A stretch of DNA of 64,000 nt from a bacterium (GCA_023663725.1 JAMPGX010000007.1:62001-126000); one strand, 5' to 3'; numbered from the stretch's first letter, positions 27,583 through 37,356 are shown. The notes: a model not told the origin generated them from the sequence alone. Made by a program: numbers and translations.

Positions 27583-28014
27583 ATGATTGGTTTTTTTATT
27601 GCTTTGATTTCCGGTGCATTGATGAGCATTCAGGGAGTGTTTAACACCCAGGTTACCAAGAGCTCCAGTATATGGGTTGCCAGCGCTTTTGTTCAGTTCA
27701 CGGCATTGCTGGTATGTCTGGGTGCGTGGCTGTTTACAGACAGAAGCAGTCTGCTGGCCCCGCTTAAGGTGGAGCCAAAATATATGTTGCTTGGCGGGGC
27801 AATTGGCGCGTTCATCACCTACACGGTAATTAAGAGCATGGATGCGCTGGGACCTGCCCGAGCGGTTATGCTGATTGTGGTAGCTCAGCTTCTGGTAGCC
27901 TATATTATTGAGCTGCTTGGCTGGTTTGGCGTAGAGCGGCAACCGTGGGAGTGGCGCAAGGCCATAGGCATGGCCATCGCGGTCACAGGTATCATCGTCT
28001 TTAAATGGAAATAG
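27583..28014 (+). CDS. DMT family transporter, YdcZ/DUF606 type
   Basis: A 143-residue protein with four to five membrane helices. Blocks GFFIALISGALMSIQGVFNTQV and FITYTVIKSMDALGPARAVMLIVVAQLLVAYIIE are typical of the half-size DUF606 members of the drug/metabolite transporter superfamily, which usually work as dimers. The substrate is unknown. AAGGAT lies just upstream of ATG 27583. Confidence 0.85.
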   Translation: MIGFFIALISGALMSIQGVFNTQVTKSSSIWVASAFVQFTALLVCLGAWLFTDRSSLLAPLKVEPKYMLLGGAIGAFITYTVIKSMDALGPARAVMLIVVAQLLVAYIIELLGWFGVERQPWEWRKAIGMAIAVTGIIVFKWK

Positions 28015-28056
28015 TGAGCTGCTTAGAAAATTAAGTAATTTTTAAGGTTTTTCTAC

Positions 28057-28085
28057 TTGTCAAGGGAAAATACTTCCTATACAAT
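28057..28085 (+). promoter_or_regulatory. Sigma-A promoter of the comEA cluster
   Basis: TTGTCA (28057-28062), a 17-bp spacer and TACAAT (28080-28085), about 50 bp before the comEA start. Confidence 0.7.
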
Positions 28086-28139
28086 AAAAATGTCAGTGTA
28101 GAGAGGCATTCCGAGTACCGCAGGGAAGGGAAAGGAACA

Positions 28140-28733
28140 ATGACAAATAGAAAGAGTAATACGTTAATTCTTGTTGGATTTATGTTGCTGCCTCTCCTGA
28201 GCGGATGTGGGAGAGACAGGGAGATACTGTACTTTGGCGGGGAAGCGTCTGTCGGATCAGGTGTACAGGTCACGGAGGAGCCGGAGTCTGTGAGGGACAG
28301 CGGAGAGGCATCTCAGGCGGTGTCCGGTCAGATTTATGTGCATGTCTGCGGGCAGGTACGCCAGCCGGGGGTAGTGAAGTTGCCCGACGGCAGCCGCGCA
28401 TGGGAAGCGGTGGAGGCAGCCGGCGGATTGACCGAAGAAGCACAAGAGGCGGCAGTGAATCTGGCGGCTGCGCTGCGAGACGGGGAGAAGCTGTATATAC
28501 CGTGCGTGGGCGAGTATGTGGAAGAGGCGGCGAACAGTGGATTGATTAACCTGAACACGGCGGATGTGGACAGGTTACAGACATTGTCGGGAATCGGTGA
28601 GAGCCGCGCCGCGGATATAGTGTCATACAGGGAGCGGCATGGAGCCTTTCGAACGATAGAGGAAATCATGCAGGTGCCAGGCATCAAGGAGAGTATTTAT
28701 GAGAAGATCAGAGACCAGATAACAGTAGACTGA
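28140..28733 (+). CDS. comEA: ComEA-type helix-hairpin-helix DNA-binding lipoprotein
   Basis: A 197-residue protein. The signal peptide ends in a lipobox (LLSGCG, cysteine at 22); then an SLBB domain (YVHVCGQVRQPGVVKLPDG) at about 62-122; then two HhH motifs (INLNTADVDRLQTLSGIGES and GAFRTIEEIMQVPGIK). ComEA binds transforming DNA at the cell surface and hands it to ComEC, which is encoded 3.3 kb downstream. The lipid anchor replaces the usual membrane helix. A good promoter lies upstream, and GGGAAAGGA precedes the ATG. Confidence 0.92.
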   Translation: MTNRKSNTLILVGFMLLPLLSGCGRDREILYFGGEASVGSGVQVTEEPESVRDSGEASQAVSGQIYVHVCGQVRQPGVVKLPDGSRAWEAVEAAGGLTEEAQEAAVNLAAALRDGEKLYIPCVGEYVEEAANSGLINLNTADVDRLQTLSGIGESRAADIVSYRERHGAFRTIEEIMQVPGIKESIYEKIRDQITVD

Positions 28734-28757
28734 TATGGGGGAAGGACGGTTGACAGA

Positions 28758-29453
28758 ATGGCTGTAAAAAGAGCTTTGGTAGTGGATGACGAGAAACTGA
28801 TTGTGAAGGGAATCAGGTTTAGTTTAGAGCAGGATGAGATGCAGGTGGACTGTGCCTACGACGGAGAGGAAGCGCTGGAGCTGGCCAAGGCGAACCGCTA
28901 TGATATCATATTGCTGGACGTCATGTTGCCAAAGCTTACTGGCTTCGAAGTATGCCAGCAGATCAGGGAGTTTTCCAATGTTCCGATTATCATGCTAACA
29001 GCCAAGGGTGATGATATGGATAAGATTCTGGGCCTGGAATACGGCGCAGATGACTATATTACCAAGCCGTTCAATATCCTGGAGGTAAAAGCGCGCATCA
29101 AGGCTATCATGCGCCGCATAGAACCTAAAAAGGGGCAGCAGGAGCCACAGAAGAGTCTGGTCAGCGGCGAGATGCGTCTGGATTGTGAGGGAAGAAGGGC
29201 TTATGTGGCTGGTCGGGAGATCGGCCTGACAGCCAAGGAGTTCGAGGTGTTGGAGCTATTGATGACCAATCCCAACAAGGTCTACAGCAGGGAGGCTCTG
29301 CTGCGGCTTGTGTGGGGCTCTGATTATCCGGGGGATGTGCGCACTGTGGATGTACATATCAGAAGACTGCGGGAGAAGATTGAAAGCAATCCCAGCGAGC
29401 CTCAGTATGTTCATACTAAATGGGGAGTGGGATACTACTTTTATAATGTATAA
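28758..29453 (+). CDS. OmpR/PhoB family response regulator
   Basis: A 231-residue regulator. The receiver domain has the acidic pocket VVDDE (10-11), phospho-acceptor Asp54 (LLDVMLP), Thr in MLTAKG and Lys in ITKPF. The C-terminal winged helix includes EIGLTAKEFEVLELL and TVDVHIRRLREKIE. It lies 24 bp after comEA and 3 bp before its kinase, so the two form one transcription unit. Confidence 0.95.
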   Translation: MAVKRALVVDDEKLIVKGIRFSLEQDEMQVDCAYDGEEALELAKANRYDIILLDVMLPKLTGFEVCQQIREFSNVPIIMLTAKGDDMDKILGLEYGADDYITKPFNILEVKARIKAIMRRIEPKKGQQEPQKSLVSGEMRLDCEGRRAYVAGREIGLTAKEFEVLELLMTNPNKVYSREALLRLVWGSDYPGDVRTVDVHIRRLREKIESNPSEPQYVHTKWGVGYYFYNV

Positions 29454-29456
29454 GCC

Positions 29457-30977
29457 ATGATAAAAAATTATTTGGAAAAAATAAAAGAGTTTTGTCGCCT
29501 CTACCTAAGCCTCCGCAGTCTTAGAGTGCGGCTCTTCCTGATTGTGTTGGTGGTCGGGATCATTCCCAGCGTTGCCATGCGCTATGGAATCATGAGGAAT
29601 TATGAACAGCGCGCGGTGGAGTTGCGCACGGTGACAGTTCAGAATCAGTTGAAGATTCTGGCAGACCATCTGATTAACGAGGACTATCTGAACACCAGAA
29701 GCTCTCCGGTAATCAACGCGGAGCTGGAGATGTTGTCCAATCTGTATGATGGTCGAGCACAGGTAATCGGTGGAAACCTGAAGGTGATCAAGGATACATA
29801 TGGTATCAGCGAGGGAAAGACGATTATCTCAGAGGAAGTGATCAGATGCTTTATGGGAGAGAACATTTCCAATTATGATGACCGCAACGGATATATCGAA
29901 GTGGCAATTCCCATCATTGACAACCGCAACAGCAGTGACGGTGAGAGCGCGCCAGCTGGCGCTGTCGTGACAGGCGGCGTAAAGCAGCCGGACCCTCGTG
30001 TCAAGGGAGTGATGTTGACGAGCATTTCCACGGAGTATATCTGGGATACCATGGCCATTCTGAGCCGTAAGGCCATGATTCTGGAAATGTTGATGATTAT
30101 GACGATTGTTGTCATTGCCCTGTTGTTGTCTATTGTTCTGACTAGGCCTTTTGAGCGGGTTACCAAGGCCATCAATGAGGTGAAGGCGGGTTATAGCAAT
30201 GAGAGCATCTCTGTTCCCGACCTGGCGGAGACCGATCACATTGTCGAGGCGTTTAATCAGCTGTTGCAGCGCATGAAAGTGCTGGATGATTCCCGTCAGG
30301 AGTTTGTCTCCAATGTGTCCCATGAATTGAAGACCCCACTGACCTCCATGAAGGTGTTAGCTGATTCTCTGCTGGTTCAGGAGGATGTTCCGGCAGAGCT
30401 CTATCAGGAGTTTATGGAGGATATCGTATCGGAGATTGACCGTGAGAATCAGATTATTACGGATCTGCTGACTCTGGTTAAAATGGATAAAAAGGTGTCA
30501 GACCTCAATATCGCCACCATCAATATCAATGATCTGACAGAGTTGATACTCAAGCGGCTGCGGCCCATCGCCCGCAAAAAGGATGTGGAAGTGATCTTTG
30601 AGAGCGTGCGACCGGTTGTAGCCGAGGTCGACGAAGTTAAGATGACGCTGGTCATGTCCAATCTGGTAGAAAATGCTATTAAATATAATAAGGAGCACGG
30701 CTGGGTCAAGGTGGTGTTGGATGCGGATCACCAGTATTTTACCTTTGAGGTCAGCGACTCCGGCATAGGAATTCCTGAGGAATCTCTGGCGCAGATATAT
30801 GAGCGCTTTTATCGGGTGGAGAAATCGCACTCGCGGGAGATCGGCGGCACGGGACTGGGGCTGGCCATCACTAAGAGCGCGGTGTTGATGCATCGGGGAG
30901 CCATCACAGTAACCAGCACGGAGGGGGAGGGATCTACTTTTCTGGTTAAGATTCCCCTGAGCTATATTGCGCAATAG
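29457..30977 (+). CDS. Sensor histidine kinase
   Basis: A 506-residue membrane kinase. TM1 at about 25-45, an extracellular sensor of about 160 residues, TM2 at about 207-229, HAMP to about 280, HisKA with SNVSHELKTPLTS (phospho-acceptor His289), and HATPase with N box (NLVENAIKYN), G1 (DSGIGI) and G2 (GTGLGLAI). No cytoplasmic PAS domain is seen. The signal is unknown. It is the partner of the preceding regulator; the overall style resembles PhoR/ResE-type kinases. Confidence 0.95.
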   Translation: MIKNYLEKIKEFCRLYLSLRSLRVRLFLIVLVVGIIPSVAMRYGIMRNYEQRAVELRTVTVQNQLKILADHLINEDYLNTRSSPVINAELEMLSNLYDGRAQVIGGNLKVIKDTYGISEGKTIISEEVIRCFMGENISNYDDRNGYIEVAIPIIDNRNSSDGESAPAGAVVTGGVKQPDPRVKGVMLTSISTEYIWDTMAILSRKAMILEMLMIMTIVVIALLLSIVLTRPFERVTKAINEVKAGYSNESISVPDLAETDHIVEAFNQLLQRMKVLDDSRQEFVSNVSHELKTPLTSMKVLADSLLVQEDVPAELYQEFMEDIVSEIDRENQIITDLLTLVKMDKKVSDLNIATININDLTELILKRLRPIARKKDVEVIFESVRPVVAEVDEVKMTLVMSNLVENAIKYNKEHGWVKVVLDADHQYFTFEVSDSGIGIPEESLAQIYERFYRVEKSHSREIGGTGLGLAITKSAVLMHRGAITVTSTEGEGSTFLVKIPLSYIAQ

Positions 30978-31071
30978 CGATATTGACGCAGTGTGAGGCG
31001 TGCAGATAGATGCAGGCTTTGTAAGTTAAAGATAAAGATGGCCAACTAAAGTTATACATGGAGAGGTAAAA

Positions 31072-31992
31072 ATGAAGCGGATCATGGCGATGCTTTTCGG
31101 ATTGGCCTGTCTGATGTTATTGACTGCCTGCGGTGAAGAGCAGATAGACCAGACCAAAGTATACTCAGTGTATTATGTGAGTAATTCGGAAACTAAGATA
31201 GAGATGCATGAGTATTATATGATGGCGGAGGAACTGGAGGACCAGGTGGCGGAGCTCTTGGCGGCGCTCGCCGCCACTCCGTCCAAGCTGGAATATAAGG
31301 CTCCTCTTGCCATGGGGTTCCAGGTGCAGAGTGCGGAAGTGAATATGGGAAAAGTGCATCTGGATGTGTCGGAGGAATATAATGATCTGTCCGTGACCAC
31401 AGAGGTGTTGGTGAGAGCGGCCATTGTCAGGACCTTGACGCAGATCAATCAGATTAATTTTGTGTATATCACGGTCAATGGCAATCCGCTGCTGGACTCT
31501 CTGGGAAACATCGTGTCCACGATGAACCGCGACCAGTTTGTGGAGAATGACGGCAATGCCATCAACACCTATGAGGAAGTGAAAATAAAGCTCTATTTTG
31601 CCAATGAAGCAGGTGATCAGTTGATTGCCGCCAACCGCACCCGAGAATACAGCACGAACATCTCTCTGGAGAAGCTGATTGTGGAGGAGTTAATCAAGGG
31701 TCCAAGCGCGAGCGGACTGTATCCGACGATCAATCCCTCCACCAAGGTTGCCAGCGTGACGGTCAGAGATGGCGTGTGTTATGTGAATCTGGATGATACA
31801 TTTCTGACGCAGCCGTATAATGTGTCAGCGGATGTGACGATCTACTCCATCACCAATTCCCTGGCTGAACTGAGCAATGTGAACCGCGTCCAAATATTCA
31901 TCAATGGAGACAATACTGTGACCTACCGCGAAAAATACAGTTTTACGACATATTTTGAACGCAATCTGGATATTGTCACCACACTGGAGTAG
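31072..31992 (+). CDS. GerMN-domain lipoprotein
   Basis: A 306-residue protein with lipobox LTAC (cysteine near 20) and two tandem GerMN (sporulation/spore germination) domains at about 45-165 and 185-300; the second has LIKGPSASGLYPTINPSTKV and CYVNLDDTFL. GerMN modules are thought to bind peptidoglycan. In many Clostridia a two-GerMN lipoprotein follows a two-component pair, as here, suggesting an envelope stress or wall function. GGAGAGG lies before ATG 31072. Confidence 0.88.
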   Translation: MKRIMAMLFGLACLMLLTACGEEQIDQTKVYSVYYVSNSETKIEMHEYYMMAEELEDQVAELLAALAATPSKLEYKAPLAMGFQVQSAEVNMGKVHLDVSEEYNDLSVTTEVLVRAAIVRTLTQINQINFVYITVNGNPLLDSLGNIVSTMNRDQFVENDGNAINTYEEVKIKLYFANEAGDQLIAANRTREYSTNISLEKLIVEELIKGPSASGLYPTINPSTKVASVTVRDGVCYVNLDDTFLTQPYNVSADVTIYSITNSLAELSNVNRVQIFINGDNTVTYREKYSFTTYFERNLDIVTTLE

Positions 31993-32045
31993 GGAATCGA
32001 AATGGAAAGAATTGAGATGGAGAGAGCGCCCGCTGTGGCGGGCAG

Positions 32046-34607
32046 ATGGGAGTTGGAGTGAGAAAAATAAAGCGTCCGCTCTTATGCGGATGCCTGATTG
32101 TGATCGCGGTCATAGTGCTTTGCCAGAGCATGGTTGACCCGCCGCCCTGGGAATCGCGTTTATCTGAGCAATTACAGTCAGCTCAGGGCTTGGCGGGAGC
32201 GCCAGTGACCGTGATCGGTCAGGTGTATGAGAAGGAAGTCCGTACACTGTATGGACAGGAAGTTCTGTTTCTTTATCTGAAGTCTGTCACCGTATCGCCT
32301 GATACGGAATCAAGGGACGGAGAATCGTATCCGGATATTTCCGAACAAATCATAGAGGAGAAACTGATATGCCAGTTGGAGGTGAACCAGCCGGCTTCTT
32401 TTGGCGTGTCCGCAGGAAGTCAGAGCGGGCGGGAGGACATGGCGTCCGCTCTGGAGAGGCAGATATGCCTGGGAAGCAGGGTCGCAGTGCAGGGAAAGCT
32501 GGAATTGTTTGTACATGCCACCAATCCGGGAGAGTGGGACAGCGCGGATTATTATCTCATCAGCGGTGTCGCGGGTCAGCTGAAGCAGGCGCGACTGCAG
32601 GGCAGCGACGGGGGGAGGTGGCTCATCAGGGAATGGCTGCACAGATGCCGTTTGTGGCTCAAGGAGCGACTCTATCGGGCGCTTCCGGAGAAGGAAGCCT
32701 CCATCCTGTCCAGGATGCTGTTGGGAGAAAAGCATGGGCTGGATCGGGAGGTGAAGGAGTTGTATCAAAACAACGGCATTGCTCATGTGCTGGCGATCTC
32801 AGGGCTGCACATCACCCTGCTGGGCATGGGGTTCTACCGGCTTCTGCGGCGGTGCGGCTGTCCTATTGTGCCTGCGGCGATAGCCGGCGGTTGTATGATC
32901 CTGCTCTATGGGTGTATGGTGGGCTGGGGGATATCGGCTGTTCGGGCCATCGGGATGTATCTGCTGCGCATGCTGGGAGAGATATGGGGCAAACACTATG
33001 ATATGCTGACGGCCATGGGTGTGCTGGCGGCGGGCATGGTGTGTCGTAACCCCAGGCTGGCGTATCACTGCGGCTTTCTTCTGTCCTTTGGGGCGGTGGC
33101 GGGAATGGGACTGATCTATCCGGCGCTGGAGAAGATGCCGGTCTGTGAGAGGCTGGAGACGGTGATTCGCAGGAGAAGGATGGGCGGAAAAGATGGTAGT
33201 GCGACAGGAGGGCTGCTATTCCTGCGGGGACTGCTGCGGAGTCTGACAGCCAGTCTGTCCATCACACTGGCCACCTTGCCCATACAGCTATATTTTTTCT
33301 ATCAGATTCCTGTCTATAGTACGCTGCTGAATCTGGTGGTATTGCCGTTGATGGGACTGCTGTTGACGGGCGGGCTGGCGCTGATGGCTCTGCCAGTCGC
33401 ATCGCCGCTGCGCTGGGGTGTCGGAGGGATACTGGCTCTGTATGAGGGGGTATGCCACATGGCGGAGTGTTTGCCGGGACATCTGTGGATCGCGGGACGT
33501 CCTGACTGGTGGCAGATTGCAGTGTACTATGGGCTTCTGACCGCGGCGGTCATTCTCCTTGGACGCTGTGCCAGAGTGAGAGCTCAGAACCAGGTAGGCA
33601 GTGGAAGAGCGTGTGAGAGGACTCGGTCTGATTGTGACGAGGCAGAGAAACAATCCGGTCCTGGAAGCATGGAGGTAGGATGGATATTCAGCTTGCTTAG
33701 CTGCTGGGGCAGTAGAGTGAGTCTGCTCATATTGACTGTGGCGGTCATTATCTTGACAAGGCGCTGGGACGGCGGCATGAGGATGACAATGCTGGATGTG
33801 GGACAGGGAGACTGCATCTGCGTGCGCACTTCCCAGGGACAGGTCTATCTCTTTGACGGGGGTAGCAGCAGCCGCAGCAGGGTGGGGAAATATGTGTTGA
33901 TTCCCTACCTCAAATATCAGGGTATCCGCTCGGTGGACGGTATCTTTATCTCCCACGCGGATCAGGATCATGTGAATGCGATTCGGGAGCTGCTGACAGA
34001 CAGCGAGGGCATCCGTCTGAAGGTACTGTATCTGCCCAGGCTGGGACAGGCGGCGACAGAGCAACTGGAGGAGCTGACCTCGCTGGCTCACGAGGCGGGA
34101 TGCCGTGTGGAATATCTCGCTCAGGGCATGGGGTGGCAGCAGGGAGAGCTCCGACTGACCTGCCTGTGGCCAAGAGCGGGCTACGCGGGTGAGAGCAACG
34201 CGGCCTCTGCCTGCTATCTGCTGGAGGATGGGGAGTTCACGGCACTGTTGACCGGAGATGTGGAGGGCGAGGGGGAACGGGGATTGACCGCCTGTCTGGA
34301 GTCTTTATCCGTGTGCGATCTGGATGTGCTCAAGGTGGCGCATCACGGCTCTCGATACTCCACCACGGACGCTTTTCTGCAAAGCGTAGCTCCGAGGCTG
34401 GCCCTGATTTCCGCAGGGCGGGACAACTCCTACGGTCATCCGCACAGAGAGCTCCTGCAACGGCTGGAGGAAAACGGCTGCACGGTAGTGCAGACTCCGC
34501 AGAGCGGCGCTGTTACCATACAGGTGGGCGGAAAGGCGGGGGCAAACAGATGGCGAATATGGACTTATTTGAAATCGGGATACCTAAAATTCTCTTTTGG
34601 TGTATAA
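32046..34607 (+). CDS. comEC: ComEC/Rec2 DNA uptake channel
   Basis: An 853-residue protein: N-terminal segment with an OB-like DUF4131 region, the Competence domain with about ten membrane helices (core block NGIAHVLAISGLHITLLGMG), and a C-terminal metallo-beta-lactamase domain starting MTMLDVGQGDC with HADQDH metal ligands and DVLKVAHHGSRYS. It forms the channel for single-stranded transforming DNA, and the C-terminal domain may degrade the other strand. The start is uncertain: ATG 32046 lacks a strong site and GTG 32058 follows GGGAG. With comEA it suggests natural competence genes, but no pilus genes are in view. Confidence 0.93.
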   Translation: MGVGVRKIKRPLLCGCLIVIAVIVLCQSMVDPPPWESRLSEQLQSAQGLAGAPVTVIGQVYEKEVRTLYGQEVLFLYLKSVTVSPDTESRDGESYPDISEQIIEEKLICQLEVNQPASFGVSAGSQSGREDMASALERQICLGSRVAVQGKLELFVHATNPGEWDSADYYLISGVAGQLKQARLQGSDGGRWLIREWLHRCRLWLKERLYRALPEKEASILSRMLLGEKHGLDREVKELYQNNGIAHVLAISGLHITLLGMGFYRLLRRCGCPIVPAAIAGGCMILLYGCMVGWGISAVRAIGMYLLRMLGEIWGKHYDMLTAMGVLAAGMVCRNPRLAYHCGFLLSFGAVAGMGLIYPALEKMPVCERLETVIRRRRMGGKDGSATGGLLFLRGLLRSLTASLSITLATLPIQLYFFYQIPVYSTLLNLVVLPLMGLLLTGGLALMALPVASPLRWGVGGILALYEGVCHMAECLPGHLWIAGRPDWWQIAVYYGLLTAAVILLGRCARVRAQNQVGSGRACERTRSDCDEAEKQSGPGSMEVGWIFSLLSCWGSRVSLLILTVAVIILTRRWDGGMRMTMLDVGQGDCICVRTSQGQVYLFDGGSSSRSRVGKYVLIPYLKYQGIRSVDGIFISHADQDHVNAIRELLTDSEGIRLKVLYLPRLGQAATEQLEELTSLAHEAGCRVEYLAQGMGWQQGELRLTCLWPRAGYAGESNAASACYLLEDGEFTALLTGDVEGEGERGLTACLESLSVCDLDVLKVAHHGSRYSTTDAFLQSVAPRLALISAGRDNSYGHPHRELLQRLEENGCTVVQTPQSGAVTIQVGGKAGANRWRIWTYLKSGYLKFSFGV

Positions 34608-34646
34608 TGGAGGTATCAGAGCAGATCATAGAATGGAGAGAGCAAC

Positions 34647-35369
34647 ATGAGTAAGACAGTACAGAGGGGGTATTCTCCCAATGATCAGACAGAATTTTAT
34701 GGCAAGGCGTTCCCGAAGCTCCTTGCGGCGGGGCAGGATCTACACTATCTGCTGGACAGGGGTTACCCTATCAAGGGGGCTTCCACCTTTGTGGGCAATC
34801 ATTTTCTGCTGTCCGAGAGACAGAGACTGGCGCTGGCGAGGGGCATATCCTCCACCAAGAGCATTGAGAACCGCAGGTACAAGGAACGACATACGCTTCC
34901 CTCGGGCAGCACAGTAAGCATCGACGGCTTTAATACGATCATCACGCTGGAGGTCGCCCTGTCCGGTTCTCTGCTGCTCAAGTGTATGGATGGCACAGTG
35001 CGGGATCTGGCGGCGCTCAGAGGCACTTACCGTCTGATTGACAAGACGGAGCAGGCCATCTCGATGATCGGCGGGATGCTGGAGCAGCTTGAGATTGGCG
35101 GGGCGGCATTCTATCTGGACGCCCCTGTCTCCAATTCGGGGCGGTTGGCGGAGCAGATACATACGGTACTTCGGCAGGCCCCCTATGAGGTGCGGGTCGA
35201 AGTGATTCACGATGTGGACGTTACGCTGGAAAAGCTCGATAACGTGATCACCAGTGACGCTATCATTCTGGACAAATGCATCAGCTGGATCAATCTAAAC
35301 AGCAGAATGATCGAGGAGAATATAGGAGCGTACCCCTATGTGGACTTCTCTGTTCTGAACAGTTTCTAA
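34647..35369 (+). CDS. DUF434 family protein
   Basis: A 240-residue protein of unknown function. The family pattern is clear: LLDRGYPIKGASTFVGNHF, ERQRLALARGISS, VSIDGFNTIITLEVALSG, then FYLDAPVSNSGRLAEQI and TSDAIILDKC. DUF434 proteins show acidic residues on strand ends (IDGFN, LDAPVSNSG), reminiscent of Toprim or nuclease-like folds, but that is only an impression. GGAGAG precedes ATG 34647. It is followed by a radical SAM gene after 142 bp. Confidence 0.88.
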   Translation: MSKTVQRGYSPNDQTEFYGKAFPKLLAAGQDLHYLLDRGYPIKGASTFVGNHFLLSERQRLALARGISSTKSIENRRYKERHTLPSGSTVSIDGFNTIITLEVALSGSLLLKCMDGTVRDLAALRGTYRLIDKTEQAISMIGGMLEQLEIGGAAFYLDAPVSNSGRLAEQIHTVLRQAPYEVRVEVIHDVDVTLEKLDNVITSDAIILDKCISWINLNSRMIEENIGAYPYVDFSVLNSF

Positions 35370-35511
35370 AGCAGTATTCTAAGCTTACAGGATTTCTGCC
35401 CAAAGAATTGCCTATAACGCTGTTACAGGCGGGATTGATGACTGGTGCAGGACTGTGTAACGAACGCGCGACAGCGCGGGGAAAACGTATGATATAGAGG
35501 AGGCAATAGTT

Positions 35512-36540
35512 ATGAGCATAAAGAGATCAGACAGGCATCTGATATTGATGGTGGATCTGTTTGGCTGTCCCAACCGCTGCCGGCACTGCTGGCTGGGGCA
35601 TATGCCCAACAGACGGATGGAGGAGGGGGCGGATGAATGGATATTCCACTTTTTTGAACCCTATTTTGAGAACATTACTTTCTACAGCTGGATGAGGGAG
35701 CCGGATTACTGTGAGGATTACCGGGAGCGTTGGAGGCGGGATATTCGTCTTTCCAGAGGGATCATGCCCCAGCGATTTGAGCTGGGCAGCTTTTGGCGGA
35801 TTGTGCGGGACGAACAGTATGTGAAGTTCCTGAAGGAATTGGGAGTACAGAAGGTGCAGCTCACCTTTTTTGGCCTGGAGGAGCTCACAGACAAATATGT
35901 GGGCAGAAAAGGCGCTTTCAAGGAGCTCCTGCAGACTACGCAGATCCTGATCGAGAACGGAATAACACCCCGCTGGCAGGCGTTTATCAACGAGGAAAAT
36001 AAGGACGATGTGGCGCAGCTGCTGCCTCTGATTGAGGAGCTGAAGCTGGATGAGAAATGCGCCGCCCTGGACGCTCCGTTCACGTTTTTTATACATGAGG
36101 GGTCCTGTGACGGGGAGAACCGCAAGCTGTATGATATTCGGATTAGAAAGCAGGATGTCCCGCAGGAGTTGATTCCCTATTTTCAGAATTGGGAGAACAT
36201 AAAAGCGGAGAGGGAATGGTGCGAACTGCTCGGAGCGGATGAAAACAGCGTGGTCTACCACAATGAGGAGGAGATCGATCTGTTTATCTCCAACCAATAT
36301 GACGTATTCTATAATTTTACCCATATGTCGCCGAACTGGAGGATCGGCAATCTCAAAACGGACGACCGGGACGAGCTGGTTCGCAGGATCGTGGAGGAGG
36401 ATACTCAGGCGCTGAATCTCGCGAGAAACATCAGCCTGCGGGAGCTGGTGGAAAGATACGGCGACCCTGCGTCGGACAGACTGTTTGGGCGGGGGGATTA
36501 TACGGAATATCTGCTGAATTGCTATGTGGACGGACAATAA
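35512..36540 (+). CDS. Radical SAM protein, substrate unknown
   Basis: A 342-residue protein with the CxxxCxxC cluster motif in GCPNRCRHCW (Cys19, 23 and 26), which binds the 4Fe-4S cluster that splits SAM. A partial TIM-barrel pattern follows (VQKVQLTFFGLEELTDKYVG; GITPRWQAFINEEN). No second cysteine cluster typical of SPASM or twitch domains is apparent: only single cysteines occur in the C-terminal half. The role is unknown. The ribosome binding site is GAGGAGG, 8 nt before ATG 35512. Confidence 0.85.
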   Translation: MSIKRSDRHLILMVDLFGCPNRCRHCWLGHMPNRRMEEGADEWIFHFFEPYFENITFYSWMREPDYCEDYRERWRRDIRLSRGIMPQRFELGSFWRIVRDEQYVKFLKELGVQKVQLTFFGLEELTDKYVGRKGAFKELLQTTQILIENGITPRWQAFINEENKDDVAQLLPLIEELKLDEKCAALDAPFTFFIHEGSCDGENRKLYDIRIRKQDVPQELIPYFQNWENIKAEREWCELLGADENSVVYHNEEEIDLFISNQYDVFYNFTHMSPNWRIGNLKTDDRDELVRRIVEEDTQALNLARNISLRELVERYGDPASDRLFGRGDYTEYLLNCYVDGQ

Positions 36541-36594
36541 GGAAGAGCTATTTCTGAACGGTTCCTAAATATTGCGGAGGGAGGATTTGGGACT

Positions 36595-37335
36595 ATGGAG
36601 AACAAACCCTGTCACAGAATCGCTGTTCTGGCGGACACCCATGATCTGTTGCGGCCCGAGGTGACGCAAATACTGAAAACCTGCGAAATCATCCTGCACG
36701 GAGGCGATCTGAGCAGTCCGAGGATACTGGAGGAGCTGGAGCGGATTGCTCCGGTCTACGCGGTGCGGGGCAACAACGATAAAGAGTGGGCGGAGGGCAT
36801 GGCCCAGGAGTTGGAGATCATGCTGTTTGGCCTGCGCATCTATATGGTACACAATCAGAAACACAGAAAAGAGGCGCTGGAGGGAATCGATCTGTTTATC
36901 TATGGTCACTCCCACCGATATGTGCAGGAGACCGTGGACGGCGTATGCTTTCTGAATCCCGGCAGCTGCGGGCCCAGGCGGTTCCGCCAGCCGGTGACCA
37001 TGGCGGTCTTACAGGTGCCGGAGGGCGGCGGAGCATGGAGTGTGGAGAGAGTTGACCTGACAGACGGGGCGGACTCGGGTACGCCGCCCAGAGGTCTGAC
37101 TCAGGACAATCTGGAACAGACGGTGCAGTCCATTCTGCGAGATATGAAAGCGGGGAAAAGGGTGGAGAAGATCGCCAGTCGGCTGGGGCTTGAACGCGAA
37201 TTTGTGGAGCAGGTCTGCCGGATCTATGTGACTCATCCCGGCGTGGACGCCCAGGGAATCGTGAGCAAGATGGAGGTCAACGCACTGTTTAAGCGCCGGC
37301 CGCCCTCCGGACAAGCGGACAGTCGCAGAGAGTGA
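36595..37335 (+). CDS. YfcE/MJ0936-type metallophosphoesterase with C-terminal extension
   Basis: A 246-residue protein. Calcineurin-like metal motifs are complete: LADTHD, HGGDL, RGNND, YGHSHR and a following NPGSCG. These enzymes hydrolyse phosphodiesters in vitro. Family members are usually about 155-185 residues; here about 75 extra residues (from LTQDNLEQ) form a helical domain with EKIASRLGLEREFVEQVCRIY, which looks like a helix-turn-helix. ATG 36595 follows GGAGGGAGG-type sequence. Confidence 0.88.
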   Translation: MENKPCHRIAVLADTHDLLRPEVTQILKTCEIILHGGDLSSPRILEELERIAPVYAVRGNNDKEWAEGMAQELEIMLFGLRIYMVHNQKHRKEALEGIDLFIYGHSHRYVQETVDGVCFLNPGSCGPRRFRQPVTMAVLQVPEGGGAWSVERVDLTDGADSGTPPRGLTQDNLEQTVQSILRDMKAGKRVEKIASRLGLEREFVEQVCRIYVTHPGVDAQGIVSKMEVNALFKRRPPSGQADSRRE

Positions 37336-37356
37336 AAATTGGGTTCTTTTTGACTC

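Noticed and set aside
34561-34610. Promoter before the DUF434 gene
   Set aside because: A TATAAT is present but no -35 at an acceptable distance.
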